64,000 nt of DNA. Origin: Natronomonas gomsonensis (lineage in GTDB: Archaea; Halobacteriota; Halobacteria; Halobacteriales; Haloarculaceae). The stretch spans positions 2,976,001 to 3,040,000 of the forward strand of contig NZ_CP101323.1 in NCBI RefSeq assembly GCF_024300825.1. The letters run 5' to 3'. Made by a program: the position numbers and the translations under genes. A model generated the notes under the pieces. It ran no database searches. It was given only the letters and a program-made list of their open reading frames with translations, and was not told the DNA's origin. This document shows positions 8,814 through 17,584 of this stretch, one piece after another. Position 1 is the stretch's first letter. Every line of letters begins with the position of its first letter.

Positions 8814-9404
8814 ATGAGCTACCCACGAACCCACGTCGACCACCGAAACCCCGATCACCACGAGTCAATGCACCCAACTCGAAATATCGTGAACGCCCAC
8901 GTTGTTGCCGGGGAATTTCTCACTTCGCGGTACCACGAGGCGCTTCAAACTGTTCTCCATCCTCTCGGCGAGTCTCTGGACACCAAAGACCAACATGCGC
9001 TCAACGACCTTGGCATCGTCCATGCTACTGGTTCCTTGAACGAGCTTTCCCCTATCGTTCGCACATACGTCAAACTCGACGAGTATTGGACACGTACCCA
9101 TCGTACTGCACTCAACGAACTATTCGCTGATCGACGTGCTCACGTCCTGAGTTGCTGTACGCGGTTCCTTTCTGAGTTCCCTCGACACACTCTTGAAGCC
9201 GAATCTGGCCGTTCCGGAACTGCGCTGGATACTACCCTTGCTCCGCTTCTCGAGTGCGGATTTCTCTCTCACACCGACGACGAGAAAACGACCTATACTG
9301 TCGATGAACATCACGCGCTGTATCGACCGACTGAACGGCTCTTAGACGCACTTCTTGACCAAGCAGCTGTTCTCTGTGAGCTTCTGCCACCGACCGAGCT
9401 CTAA
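8814..9404 (+). CDS. Hypothetical haloarchaeal protein
   Basis: 196 residues from ATG 8814. I do not recognise the family. The protein is His- and Leu-rich, predicted mostly helical, with no membrane segment. Residues 130-190 (ECGFLSHTDDEKTTYTVDEHHALYRPTERLLDALL) look like the wing and last helix of a winged-helix domain, so a DNA-binding role is possible. It faces away from the RecA-like cassette with the TTAACCAACA pair between them, and stands alone. Codon use resembles neighbouring genes. Confidence 0.55.
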   Translation: MSYPRTHVDHRNPDHHESMHPTRNIVNAHVVAGEFLTSRYHEALQTVLHPLGESLDTKDQHALNDLGIVHATGSLNELSPIVRTYVKLDEYWTRTHRTALNELFADRRAHVLSCCTRFLSEFPRHTLEAESGRSGTALDTTLAPLLECGFLSHTDDEKTTYTVDEHHALYRPTERLLDALLDQAAVLCELLPPTEL

Positions 9405-9598
9405 TCACACGATTCAGAACCTTTTCGGCTCTGTGGAAATCCTCTTGGTCACATACCATCTGCGGTGAAATAGCCGGGAAGTAGGCTTGCTCACCGACGA
9501 CTAACGCCAACAGGGTTCTTCTTTTCCAGAGTCCTTAATTCTACAAGGCTGTGAAGCCGTGAGAAGCATTACTTGCCCAGACTGTCAAGAACGCCAGT

Positions 9599-10678
9599 AT
9601 GAGCGACGTGGAGGACACGAACTGGTTTGAGGAGGCCGTCGAGAACGCATTAAGCATCGACCCCGAAGACATCGCCGCCGACACAGACGAGATAGCAGAC
9701 TTGGTATTCGAGTATAGTGACGAACTCCTCGCCGAATACGCGGTAAAATACCCATCCGTGATGGACGATGAGGCCGCCACCCGGGAAGGATTCGAAACGC
9801 GTCTACACCAACGATGGGGACAAGCCTTCGACAACCTCGAGTTCTTCATCTTGCTGAACCACGAGGCAGGTTCCACGTTCAAACAACACTTAATCGAGGA
9901 TGACGAATTATCTGACACAGACCCACTCTTCTCCGCGCTATTCCGGCTTCACGCACGGGCTTGTCAGGTGTCACGCGAAGTGCTGGCGTTGATACGAGCT
10001 GGATACGCTGACGGCGCATTTTCACGGTGGCGCGCACTCTACGAGATCGCAATCTCTGCCCAATTCATCTCAAAGCACGGCAAGGATACGGCAGAGCGAT
10101 TCCTCCACCACAAAATCGTCGACGACTACTTTGAAGCCGAACTTCTTCAGGAACACCACGAGGAACTCGGCGTTAAATCGTTTTCAGATGACGAAATGGA
10201 AGATATCGAGGAACGATTGGAGCAGATGGTGGACCAGTATGGGGGTGCGTTCAAGCAATCCTATGGATGGGCGCATGTGGAGTTGGATGAGAACCCCTCC
10301 AGACGCACGGTCGCCGAAGATGTCGGATTGGACAGGTACGAACCCTACTTCGCCTTCGCAAGTGATACTATCCACGGCGGTGCGAAAGGCACCCTGTACC
10401 GGATGGGGTTAACCCCCAATACTCAGACGGAAGTGATGGCGACTGGCCCGACGAATACCGGGTTCACAGACCCCGCACAATTCACCGTGTTGATGCTCGC
10501 CGAGGTCACCGAGGCTCTGCTGCTAAATTGGGAACAAATCACGTGGTCACTTGTTTCTACGTCTGTGTTCGAAATGACCCACGAAGTCATTGCGACGTTC
10601 GACGACATCCGCAAGCAGTTAGAGGCGGAAGTAGCGATGGCCGAAGGGAAAGGGTACACTATCGGCGGTCGAGACTGA
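9599..10678 (+). CDS. DUF5677 domain protein
   Basis: 359 residues. The central part HARACQVSREVLALIRAG followed by GAFSRWRALYEIAISAQFI matches the helical DUF5677 signature (repeated helices with a conserved 'a..rwRtLyEl' motif). Conserved His (FASDTIHGG) and acidic residues lie in the C-terminal half. Function is unproven; the family sits in mobile and defence regions of bacteria and archaea. The gene is a single transcription unit in accessory DNA with no obvious partner, the nearest being a broken SRAP gene 230 bp downstream. The start is ATG 9599, preceded by an AT-poor leader. Confidence 0.7.
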   Translation: MSDVEDTNWFEEAVENALSIDPEDIAADTDEIADLVFEYSDELLAEYAVKYPSVMDDEAATREGFETRLHQRWGQAFDNLEFFILLNHEAGSTFKQHLIEDDELSDTDPLFSALFRLHARACQVSREVLALIRAGYADGAFSRWRALYEIAISAQFISKHGKDTAERFLHHKIVDDYFEAELLQEHHEELGVKSFSDDEMEDIEERLEQMVDQYGGAFKQSYGWAHVELDENPSRRTVAEDVGLDRYEPYFAFASDTIHGGAKGTLYRMGLTPNTQTEVMATGPTNTGFTDPAQFTVLMLAEVTEALLLNWEQITWSLVSTSVFEMTHEVIATFDDIRKQLEAEVAMAEGKGYTIGGRD

Positions 10679-10905
10679 TTAGCAGATTTGAGTTATCGAC
10701 GGCGACGAAATCGTCGTGTCGGAAGTCCACCGGCACGCGTTCCCCGCTCTCCACATCCTCAAACACCAGACACCCACCCACCCATTCAATGTTCTCCCCC
10801 TGTACTCACCGATTGTCCCCAAATCTACAATCAAATGAGGGGCAACAGCACCAGCCCTTCACATTTCCAGATACGTTGAAGACTCTCCCGGTCGGACCCG
10901 GATGT

Positions 10906-11186
10906 ATGTGTGGCCGAAACTCGCTCTTCATCGACCAGGCCGACCTCGAGGCCCGCTTCGACGCCGAGGTTGTCACGGACGGCGGGTACACACCCTGATA
11001 CAACATTGCGCCTGGCGACGACCTCCACATCGTCACGAACGAGGCTTCCGATGAGATCGACGCCTACCACTGGGGGCTGATTCCGTTCTTACCGATGTTG
11101 GGGTCGAAGAACGGTTTGAGTGGCAACGGAGTGAACTGACTGATATCGAATCTGAACTCCGCTCTATGCTGGAGTTCGTCTCCTGA
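10906..11186 (+). pseudogene. Broken SRAP (HMCES/YedK) gene fused to an unrelated C-terminal fragment
   Basis: ATG 10906 begins MCGRNSLFIDQADLEARF, the SRAP N-terminus with the catalytic Cys2 that crosslinks abasic DNA. An in-frame TGA at 10996 sits where the family has Arg before YNIAPGDDL. Reading through continues as YHWGLIPF, another SRAP motif, then homology stops. From 11094 a different frame encodes EERFEWQRSELTDIESELRSML-type sequence ending at 11186, a C-terminal scrap of some other protein. The gene cannot make a working SRAP enzyme. Confidence 0.8.
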
Positions 11187-11224
11187 GCCTCGTTTACTTA
11201 TTCTATCCTAGCTATTCTAGAGTA

Positions 11225-11321
11225 GAATACTATTTTAGAATAGCGTATGGTTGTGGAATAGAAAACTATTCACACTATTTACCACAGAGTTAAGTCGAGA
11301 GGGGTTAATACTGCTGAATAG
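11225..11321. repeat. GAATAG/CTATTC repeats ahead of parA
   Basis: The 130 bp before parA are very AT-rich. They hold a GAATAC-TATTTTAGAATAG block at 11225-11243, a clean palindrome GAATAG-AAAA-CTATTC at 11256-11271, and single GAATAG or ATAG units through 11316-11321 and into the first parA codons. The layout suits a promoter-proximal operator or a centromere (parS-like) for the partition pair. Confidence 0.7.
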
Positions 11322-11322
11322 T

Positions 11323-12261
11323 ATGAGTGGTTCAGATAGTAAGAATAGCATAGATAGAACGAATAGCCCAAATAGCCCATATGATTCGGTACAGACCGAT
11401 GGGAACTCTCGAGCTGTTTCGGTTTGTATGTTGAAGGGGGGCGTCGGCAAATCGACAATTGCTGTCAACCTCGCCCGGCAGCTGGCCGCACAGGGCCACG
11501 ATGTACTCCTCATCGACCTTGATCCGAACGGCCACGCGTCCGTCGGCTTAGGCTTTGACGACCAGTATCACAACACCGAGGAAACCATCGGCGACGTCTT
11601 CTTCGATGATGCTGACCCGACTTCTGTTGTCTACGATACCAGCTACGAGTTCGATATTCTCCCGTCCAGCGAGGACTTAGAACAGGTCGAGCGGGAGATC
11701 GTCGTCGGCGACGTATTCCAACCCTCTGCGCTACTCAAGCGGGAAGTGGTAGACCCACTCCTCGGGGACACGTATGATTATATCGTCACGGATTCGCCGG
11801 CGTACCGCTCTCGACTCACTGACAACGCGCTCGTCGCGACGGCTAATCTGGTGCTTCCGCTCGCCCCCGGGAATGAGGCGATGGCCGGTCTGGAGCGAAC
11901 CATCGAGCGCCAGATTTCACCGCTCCGGAAGCATATGGATGTCGACGTCCTTGCGATGGCTCCGAATATGTTGAGCGGCCGTATTGACCAACAGACCCAG
12001 GATCGACAGCTTCTGGAACGGCTCAATTCCCACGATAACCTCCAGGACCGCATCCCGAACTTCGCGCGGATTACGGACTGGGAGGCTGTCGACGCCGGCG
12101 ATCTCAAACCATCTCCCGGCATTCGGGACCGTACCAGTATCACGAAGGCCTACGGCGAGCGCAAACCGCTACTGGACTACGACCCAGACTGTGACCAGCT
12201 GAAGTGTTTCGACGAACTGGCTCACATTGTCGAGGCAGGGGAGGTGGTCCGCCATGGCTGA
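11323..12261 (+). CDS. parA: ParA/Soj-type partition ATPase
   Basis: 312 residues from ATG 11323; an upstream in-frame ATG at 11251 lies within the repeat region and is unlikely. Deviant Walker A KGGVGKST near residue 40, the switch LIDLDPNGHAS near 67, and a Walker-B-type strand YDYIVTDSPA mark the SIMIBI ParA family, which moves or segregates DNA by ATP-dependent binding. The first 25 residues (Ser/Asn-rich) are encoded by DNA carrying the ATAG iterons themselves, so part of the putative centromere lies inside the gene. The stop overlaps the start of the next gene by 8 nt, the usual layout of parA with its partner. Confidence 0.88.
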   Translation: MSGSDSKNSIDRTNSPNSPYDSVQTDGNSRAVSVCMLKGGVGKSTIAVNLARQLAAQGHDVLLIDLDPNGHASVGLGFDDQYHNTEETIGDVFFDDADPTSVVYDTSYEFDILPSSEDLEQVEREIVVGDVFQPSALLKREVVDPLLGDTYDYIVTDSPAYRSRLTDNALVATANLVLPLAPGNEAMAGLERTIERQISPLRKHMDVDVLAMAPNMLSGRIDQQTQDRQLLERLNSHDNLQDRIPNFARITDWEAVDAGDLKPSPGIRDRTSITKAYGERKPLLDYDPDCDQLKCFDELAHIVEAGEVVRHG

Positions 12262-12655
12262 GGACGATCCGTTTGCCGACCTCGGAGAGACGCTTGAGGA
12301 TGAACCGGACGACGAACCACAGGATACGGATGAGGGATCCGAATCGGGGGCGACCGAGGAGACACCGTCTCAGGAATCGGTTGAGCCGCGGGATCCGATG
12401 ACCGATACTGCGTTCAGCTACGAGGCTGCTAAACAGCGCCCCTTCTATGCCCGTCAGGCAACGATCGAGGACTTCGATTCCTGGCTGAAGTACGAATTGG
12501 AGCGCGAACTCAACCAACAGGGCTATCAGAACATCGTTGTTCGGGAGATGACCGATGCTCTCCTGCGAACTGTCGTGGAGGAAGACCTCGTGGAAGAGGT
12601 GGCCAAACGGTTCGAACAAGCCCGAGAATCCGATTTTTCAGAATCAGGCGAATAG
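12254..12655 (+). CDS. Putative ParB-like partner of ParA
   Basis: 133 residues from ATG 12254. The first 60 residues are highly acidic and disordered; residues 65-125 are a helical domain (ATIEDFDSWLKYELERELNQ ...). No classical ParB HTH or CTPase motif is visible. By position it should be the centromere-binding or adaptor protein of the partition system, comparable in size and charge layout to small partners of archaeal ParA/SegA proteins. The GAATAG/CTATTC repeats immediately before parA and after this gene are its likely binding sites. This role is inference. Confidence 0.65.
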   Translation: MAEDDPFADLGETLEDEPDDEPQDTDEGSESGATEETPSQESVEPRDPMTDTAFSYEAAKQRPFYARQATIEDFDSWLKYELERELNQQGYQNIVVREMTDALLRTVVEEDLVEEVAKRFEQARESDFSESGE

Positions 12656-12719
12656 TCTACTATTTTTGAATAGAATACTATTTTATAATAGCTTAACAGC
12701 AGTCCTGGAATAGCTGACT
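12650..12719. repeat. GAATAG/CTATTT repeats after the partition pair
   Basis: Two tandem units, GAATAG-TCTA-CTATTT at 12650-12665 and GAATAG-AATA-CTATTT from 12668, are followed by ATAATAG and GAATAG near 12708. The TAGAATACTATTTTA core is shared with the block ahead of parA, so the cassette is bracketed by the same element. Confidence 0.7.
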
Positions 12720-12896
12720 CTCCAGTTTGTACCGCGGACTCAGTTGAGACCTTGAGAAAGAGGGTTTAGTTGAGCGGATGGCCAGCTGGCGTCTAGAGGT
12801 CACTGACTGATCTCACTAGAAGTACGAACTCGACAACGAGTGAATGGCCCCTAGGACAAGCCTCGACGCATTCGGTCTGCTCCGATTGCGGACTTC

Positions 12897-14165
12897 TTAG
12901 GACTCGTCACCGAAGGCGGCTTTCAACTTCTCGCGCATCAGCGCACGACGGACGCTCCGGCGTCGTTCTTCGGAGAGATAGTCATTCCAAACGACTTGAG
13001 CGGAGCTGCTACCCTGTTCTTCTGCAAGTTCGCTGACCGCGTCGAGCAAGACATCTTCAAGGACCTCAGAGTAGGCGTTGTACCAATACTGGCGGGCCTG
13101 CTGGGGGTTTGGATAGGCATCATCGCCATCTCCGAGAGTTACACCAGCGCGATCAGCGAGGTCGTGAAGCCAGTCACGAACGGTGTTGCGGTGGACGTGG
13201 CCCGACTCTGATCTCGTCGACGGGAACAGGTATCCGCCCCAGTCGTCGCCGTCCAGTAGCGAGATGCGTGTCTGAGCATCTTGTTCTCCAAAGGGGATGT
13301 TCACCGTCGATGGACCATTCTTCCGCTCGTCGAACTCGATGTACGGTTCGTCGACGTCGAGGACCAACTGGTCGCGATGCAGACGAGCCACCTCGTTCGC
13401 GCGCAGCCCCCACGCACAGAGAGCGACGACAAGCGTTCTCTCCCGGTTATTGTGGGCTTCGTCGTAGAGGGCTCGTACCTGATTCGGCTCGATAGTCTCC
13501 TCCGACCCGTCGTCGGGATCGACATCGGACCAATCAAAATTCGAGGCAACAGCCGACGTGGGGATGGTCGTCGCGAGGCCTCGGTCCCGCAGGTGTTCAT
13601 ACCACTCGTCGACGGCTCGATACACCTTTTCGAGAGTGGTCCGCTTGTACTGGTCATCGAGACGTTCAAAGGCCCGCCAGCAGGCGTCTTTCGCTTCGTA
13701 CTCTGGTGTTTCGCTGTCTGGAGCGATTGGACTCAACAAATCATCGGTGTCATTGACGGTGTAGTATGCGCCCGCGTACTGCTTCAGACGGCCACGATGG
13801 GTCGCAGTTGTTGTCTCGCTCCACCGGTTCCCGCGACGTCGTTCGAGATAGGTTTCGAGCGCGTCGATGGTGTCTTCATCGCCAATTTCCCAGTTGTAGC
13901 CCGGTTCTTTGTCCTCGAGCCCCAGGGTTTGCGTCCAGAAATCCCCGAAGGAGAGGTCGTGATACTCTTGAAGTGCGTAAATGAGATCTCGGTGGCCGTT
14001 TTCGACAAGCCACTTGTAGGTTGGCCGTTCGCTATTCGGGTCCTGCCCCTCGGAGCGGAGGTCGGGCCCGACTTCGGACCAGTAGCGCTCCTCGAGTTCG
14101 TCGAGCGTGCAGACTGAGGCTCCTTTCTTCCGCAGCGCTGGATAGATGTCGTTGGGGTCACTCAT
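12897..14165 (-). CDS. Tyrosine recombinase (phage-integrase family)
   Basis: 422 residues. The N-terminal half carries the SAM-like core-binding domain (ETYLERRRGNRWSETTTATH onward). The catalytic domain shows the first Arg in WGLRANEVARL, the beta-hairpin Lys in DERKNGP, the box-II Arg in QQARQYWY (the usual His is Gln), and a likely nucleophilic Tyr in VWNDYLSEERR. It cuts and rejoins DNA through a 3'-phosphotyrosine. It could serve an integrated element or resolve replicon dimers beside the partition genes; no attachment-site pair was identified. The gene is followed by 240 bp without coding sequence. Confidence 0.85.
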   Translation of the reverse strand: MSDPNDIYPALRKKGASVCTLDELEERYWSEVGPDLRSEGQDPNSERPTYKWLVENGHRDLIYALQEYHDLSFGDFWTQTLGLEDKEPGYNWEIGDEDTIDALETYLERRRGNRWSETTTATHRGRLKQYAGAYYTVNDTDDLLSPIAPDSETPEYEAKDACWRAFERLDDQYKRTTLEKVYRAVDEWYEHLRDRGLATTIPTSAVASNFDWSDVDPDDGSEETIEPNQVRALYDEAHNNRERTLVVALCAWGLRANEVARLHRDQLVLDVDEPYIEFDERKNGPSTVNIPFGEQDAQTRISLLDGDDWGGYLFPSTRSESGHVHRNTVRDWLHDLADRAGVTLGDGDDAYPNPQQARQYWYNAYSEVLEDVLLDAVSELAEEQGSSSAQVVWNDYLSEERRRSVRRALMREKLKAAFGDES

Positions 14166-14529
14166 TGGTCTCAGGGTTCTCCGTATGCTGTTTGATTTTG
14201 GAATCTGAGTGGGCGGGTTTTGGCATGTTCAGCCAATCTTTCGGAATTTATATAATTCTGTTGTTGGTGCAGTCTCTATTCAGACTGCTAACTCAACAAC
14301 AAAAAGGGCGAAATTCCATAAACTATAAATTACTATATCTAATTTGCTCCGGTCTGGTTGATCCTCCGAGGTTGTAGCCCACCCGACGCAAGTCGGATGT
14401 GTGTAAGGTTGTGCCAACAAATATTACTCAATAGTGAAACGAAGAGGTAACGTTAAGCCACTTCGTGTTAGGACTTAACATACCGCTCTCGGATGAGTGG
14501 CACACGGAGCGGTACACCACGGAACAGGC
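14166..14529. other. Intergenic region, AT-rich, with a small GNRA hairpin
   Basis: No gene is visible. The left part, between the recombinase start and about 14340, is AT-rich and would hold its promoter. At 14382-14396 a CCGAC-GCAA-GTCGG hairpin with a GNRA tetraloop could belong to a small RNA or a terminator. At 14452-14479 the arms GTTAAG and CTTAAC flank the region just ahead of the next gene. Confidence 0.4.
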
Positions 14530-15297
14530 ATGACCACTGCATGTGAGATACTCGACCGGGCAGTAGAATGTATCGAAGAAGAAACACAGAGCCTCCAGCG
14601 GGAGCGTCAGGCCTTCGAGACCTTTCGAAAATCGGTCAGCAGAGCCCAACCGGCCACGGGCGACGGTGGAACACAGACTGGAAGCCTACTCGAAATATAC
14701 CAAGAGACGGTAATGTCGACACCTGATTTCGAGGTAGCCTACGACGAACCAGTTTCTGAAAGCCTCAAATCCGAACTCTCTCCGTCCATAGCCGAAACAC
14801 TCCAGCAAAACGAACCGATAACACAACACTTCAAACGCAATTTACTTCTCGCGACGACCGAAGCTATCGAATCGCGAGTCCGGTTTATTCGGGTGTTGGA
14901 GGCAGAACAGGAGTCGATTCGAGCTGTTTTGAAGACGGTACTGGAGATTGAGGACACCCTTCAGGAACTGCCAGTCTGCACGTTACGATGTCTTCAGTTC
15001 GAACAGTTCGTTGACGTCTGGGAGGCCTGTGAAGAGACTGTCGAGCGATGCGACCAACGTTCCGAACAGCGGCAACGCCATATCAACGAGCGGCGGAGTA
15101 AAAACGAGCACGCGAATGTCGGAGCACATGCCCTCAACGCCTACCTCTACAGCGACCTCAAAACCCAATTTCCAGCGTTGCGTGCCCTATCTGAAAAAAG
15201 ACAAGAAATTGAACAATATCGTGGAGAAGCGACCAAACCAGTCAGTCACACGCGGGAAGATAACTGTGACAGTGGTCTCGAGGCGACATCAAATTGA
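14530..15297 (+). CDS. DUF7260-type haloarchaeal protein
   Basis: 255 residues from ATG 14530. The N-terminus (ILDRAVECIEEETQSLQRER then QAFETFRKSV) is the hallmark of this haloarchaeal family: a leading helix with Glu/Arg-rich heptads. The remainder is helical, with a long central coiled coil and a Cys-containing helix (LPVCTLRCLQ). No enzymatic motif or membrane segment is visible. The function is unknown; such genes are multicopy and often lie in accessory regions, as here between a recombinase and decayed genes. Confidence 0.7.
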   Translation: MTTACEILDRAVECIEEETQSLQRERQAFETFRKSVSRAQPATGDGGTQTGSLLEIYQETVMSTPDFEVAYDEPVSESLKSELSPSIAETLQQNEPITQHFKRNLLLATTEAIESRVRFIRVLEAEQESIRAVLKTVLEIEDTLQELPVCTLRCLQFEQFVDVWEACEETVERCDQRSEQRQRHINERRSKNEHANVGAHALNAYLYSDLKTQFPALRALSEKRQEIEQYRGEATKPVSHTREDNCDSGLEATSN

Positions 15298-15321
15298 ATC
15301 TGCCACAGAACACATCCAGCC

Positions 15322-15702
15322 CTATCGTTCACGGGCATTCTTGCGGACGGGCTCGATGATATCCTGCATCGACGAGCTTGGACCAAATATCTCGACGACG
15401 CCGAGATCGCGGAGCCCCTCGCAATCATTGTCGGAGATGATCCCCTAGCTAACACCAGAGTGTGCTTGAAGGCCTCGTGCTCTTTTCAGGCCGTCGAAAT
15501 CGTGACTTGAACGATATTGCTCAGCGGCTGTTGGGCTGTCAGCGACTGCCTCGCCGTCTAGGTGTGGAAGTTCAGGCGCTTGGATCCGGCGGCATCGGAG
15601 CCGTGTGCTGTGTTATTTTATTGCGCACGCGTGGATAATGTGGTTGTGGGAGTTGAAAAAGAAGGAGATCAGTGGCGCGACTTCAACGATATCTCGCCGA
15701 AG
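15322..15702 (-). pseudogene. Decayed methylmalonyl-CoA mutase-type gene
   Basis: Three pieces of a coenzyme-B12 mutase lie in family order on the minus strand. At 15620-15702: ISFFFNSHNHIIHACA (compare [16 protein letters not shown] in the intact mcmA of this window). At 15480-15584: SKRLNFHT and SLTAQQPLSNIVQVT, with in-frame stops (compare SKQLKFHT and [15 protein letters not shown]). At 15322-15444: GVVEIFGPSSSMQDII and the C-terminus ending at TAG 15322-15324 (compare GVSEVFGPGASMAETI at the end of mcmB). Stops and large internal deletions make it inactive. The catalytic and B12-binding parts lie on one track, so the ancestor may have been a fused mutase. Confidence 0.75.
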
Positions 15703-16040
15703 GGATGTTAGTGACTCGTCCGAACTGTTCCGGCTTAAATTTCGTCCAGAGGTAGTCGATCGTGTTTGCAGATGTCGAGTCTTCGCTAGGTTGTACAGAG
15801 TAGAAATTGAGGTCTCGTCGGCGGTTGTACCGACGAAAAGATCTCTTCGACATTGATTTCAGCGTTGGCGGTGAGGTTAAATAAATCACCACATCAAACC
15901 GCTTGGCGAGGGAATTAACGAGCCGGACCTTGTGGATCTCACTGTCTGTTTATGGTTTAAACGGCACTGGTGAATCGCTAGAAAGCATCGGCTCCGACCG
16001 TCAGAACTAGTGGAATGAAGCGGGAAACCGCCGATGGTCC

Positions 16041-16799
16041 ATGTCTAAGATTTCCTGCTTCACGAGCAAAGCGGTTCAGTTAGCTAAAATGCCGTCGGTG
16101 GCCGAGACGAAGTCGCCGCCCCCGAAGGAAATGGTGGCTTCGCCGACTATGCGGTTGTGTAGCTGCACTCTCTGCGGGTTTACTTGGAGAAATCCTACCG
16201 AGAAGCGCTGGATTTTCTGAGCGAGATGCCACATATTCTCGGAGAGATCGGCCTCAAACCGGCCGATCTCCCGGATCACTCAACGTTAGTAAAGTGGTTT
16301 GACAGGATCAAGACAGCACTCTGACGAGTGCTGCTGCGCCGACAGGCGCAGCTGCACGAGCCAAGTGGTCACGCTGCCATCGATGCGACGTTCTTTGACC
16401 GCGAAAATGCAAGCAAACACTACTGTCACCGGACGAATTATCGCGTCCAGACGCTCAAAGCGACAGCTCTCGTCGACACAGAACCGCAAGTGATTCTAGA
16501 CGTTCACTGCACGACCGAGAAACGCCATGATACACAACTCGGCTGGCAACTCGGGCGAGATTGCCAGCCCCGCTGCCGACAAAGGCTATGACTGGATGAG
16601 TTACGCGAAAAAGGTGTGAGACCGCTGATCAAACACCGGACAACGACGCGCTGGAAGAAGTTGGTCAAATAGGTGGAGATCAAACTGGCGGTAATGGGAT
16701 GGCCGAGTTGCCCGACGACATCCCGATGCCGTACGACCATCTCTCTGAAGAGGAGTATTTTGTTGAAGAGAATTCACCCCTATGACGGTATGATGCAAG
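16041..16799 (+). pseudogene. IS5-family transposase remnant (ISH type)
   Basis: ATG 16041 begins MSKISCFTSKAVQLAK, typical of haloarchaeal IS5-type transposases. Homology resumes in other frames: SLHSLRVYLEKSYREALDFL, then HSTLVKWFDRIKTAL, a TGA at 16322 replacing Trp, then AAIDATFFDRENASKHYC with the catalytic Asp, and AADKGYDWMSYAKK. Several frameshifts, stops and a shortened 3' part show it is dead. No intact terminal repeats were found. Confidence 0.8.
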
Positions 16800-16928
16800 T
16801 TAACTAGAAAATATCACATGGGGGACATAACCTCTGAAACGAAGTACACTATTCTGCTCAACACAACCGTTTAATCCGGAGTGCCAAAATCGGTATGAAT
16901 ATCTGCCACTAACCAGTAGAGATTATCG

Positions 16929-17537
16929 ATGGAGGTCATCATTCCGTTCTCAATAAAGTCCCCGAAGACTCGTCTTAAACCCGCTCTGTCAGCAAATGAA
17001 CGGAAGCGTTTTGCCAAATCGATGCTTTCGGACGTTTTGACCGCGCTCGCCGAAACAGACGCGTCGCCAACTATCCTTGCAACTGGCCCGGTCGATTGTG
17101 ACGCACCCGTCGTCATCGACCAACGCGACCTCGATACCGCAATTACCGACCAACTGGCAGACAGTAGTTTCCCGGTTGCTATCGTCATGGCCGATCTGCC
17201 GCTAGTCACACCGACTGCGCTCGAACGTCTGTTCGAACCGGACGCCGATATCGTCCTCGCACCTGGCCGCGGAGGCGGCACCAACGCCATCGTTGTCCGT
17301 CACCCGGAATTCAGGGTGGACTACCATGGCATCTCAATCCGAGACCATCGTACCATCGCAAAGAACGTCGATGCTGAGGTCGGTGAGATCGATTCTTTAC
17401 GACTTTCGACCGATATTGATGAGCCCCAAGACTTTGCAGAAGTTTTGCTGCATAGCAATGGTGCCGCAAATGAGTGGCTTACGAGCGCCGGTTTTGAACT
17501 TGCTGCAGATGGTCGCGTGACCGTCGAGAGACAGTAA
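16929..17537 (+). CDS. cofC: 2-phospho-L-lactate guanylyltransferase
   Basis: 202 residues, the usual length. The N-terminal nucleotide-binding stretch IPFSIKSPKTRLKPALSANE is the K-x-K-TRL loop of CofC. VMADLPLVTPTALERL holds the metal-binding Asp, and LAPGRGGGTNAIVV is the conserved Gly-rich loop contacting GTP. The enzyme activates 2-phospholactate (or a related phosphoacid) with GTP for the CofD transfer step of coenzyme F420 synthesis, in the cytoplasm. cofG follows after 47 nt in the same direction; cofD and cofE are not in the window. Its base composition is lower in GC than that of cofG. Confidence 0.92.
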   Translation: MEVIIPFSIKSPKTRLKPALSANERKRFAKSMLSDVLTALAETDASPTILATGPVDCDAPVVIDQRDLDTAITDQLADSSFPVAIVMADLPLVTPTALERLFEPDADIVLAPGRGGGTNAIVVRHPEFRVDYHGISIRDHRTIAKNVDAEVGEIDSLRLSTDIDEPQDFAEVLLHSNGAANEWLTSAGFELAADGRVTVERQ

Positions 17538-17584
17538 TCCAGACGGTCTGAATCTTTTTCTGGATCGGGAACGGTATCTGTAAT

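Noticed and set aside
14350-14380. GGTTGATCCT, resembling the 5' end of archaeal 16S rRNA
   Set aside because: The match is limited to about ten bases; following sequence does not continue as 16S rRNA.
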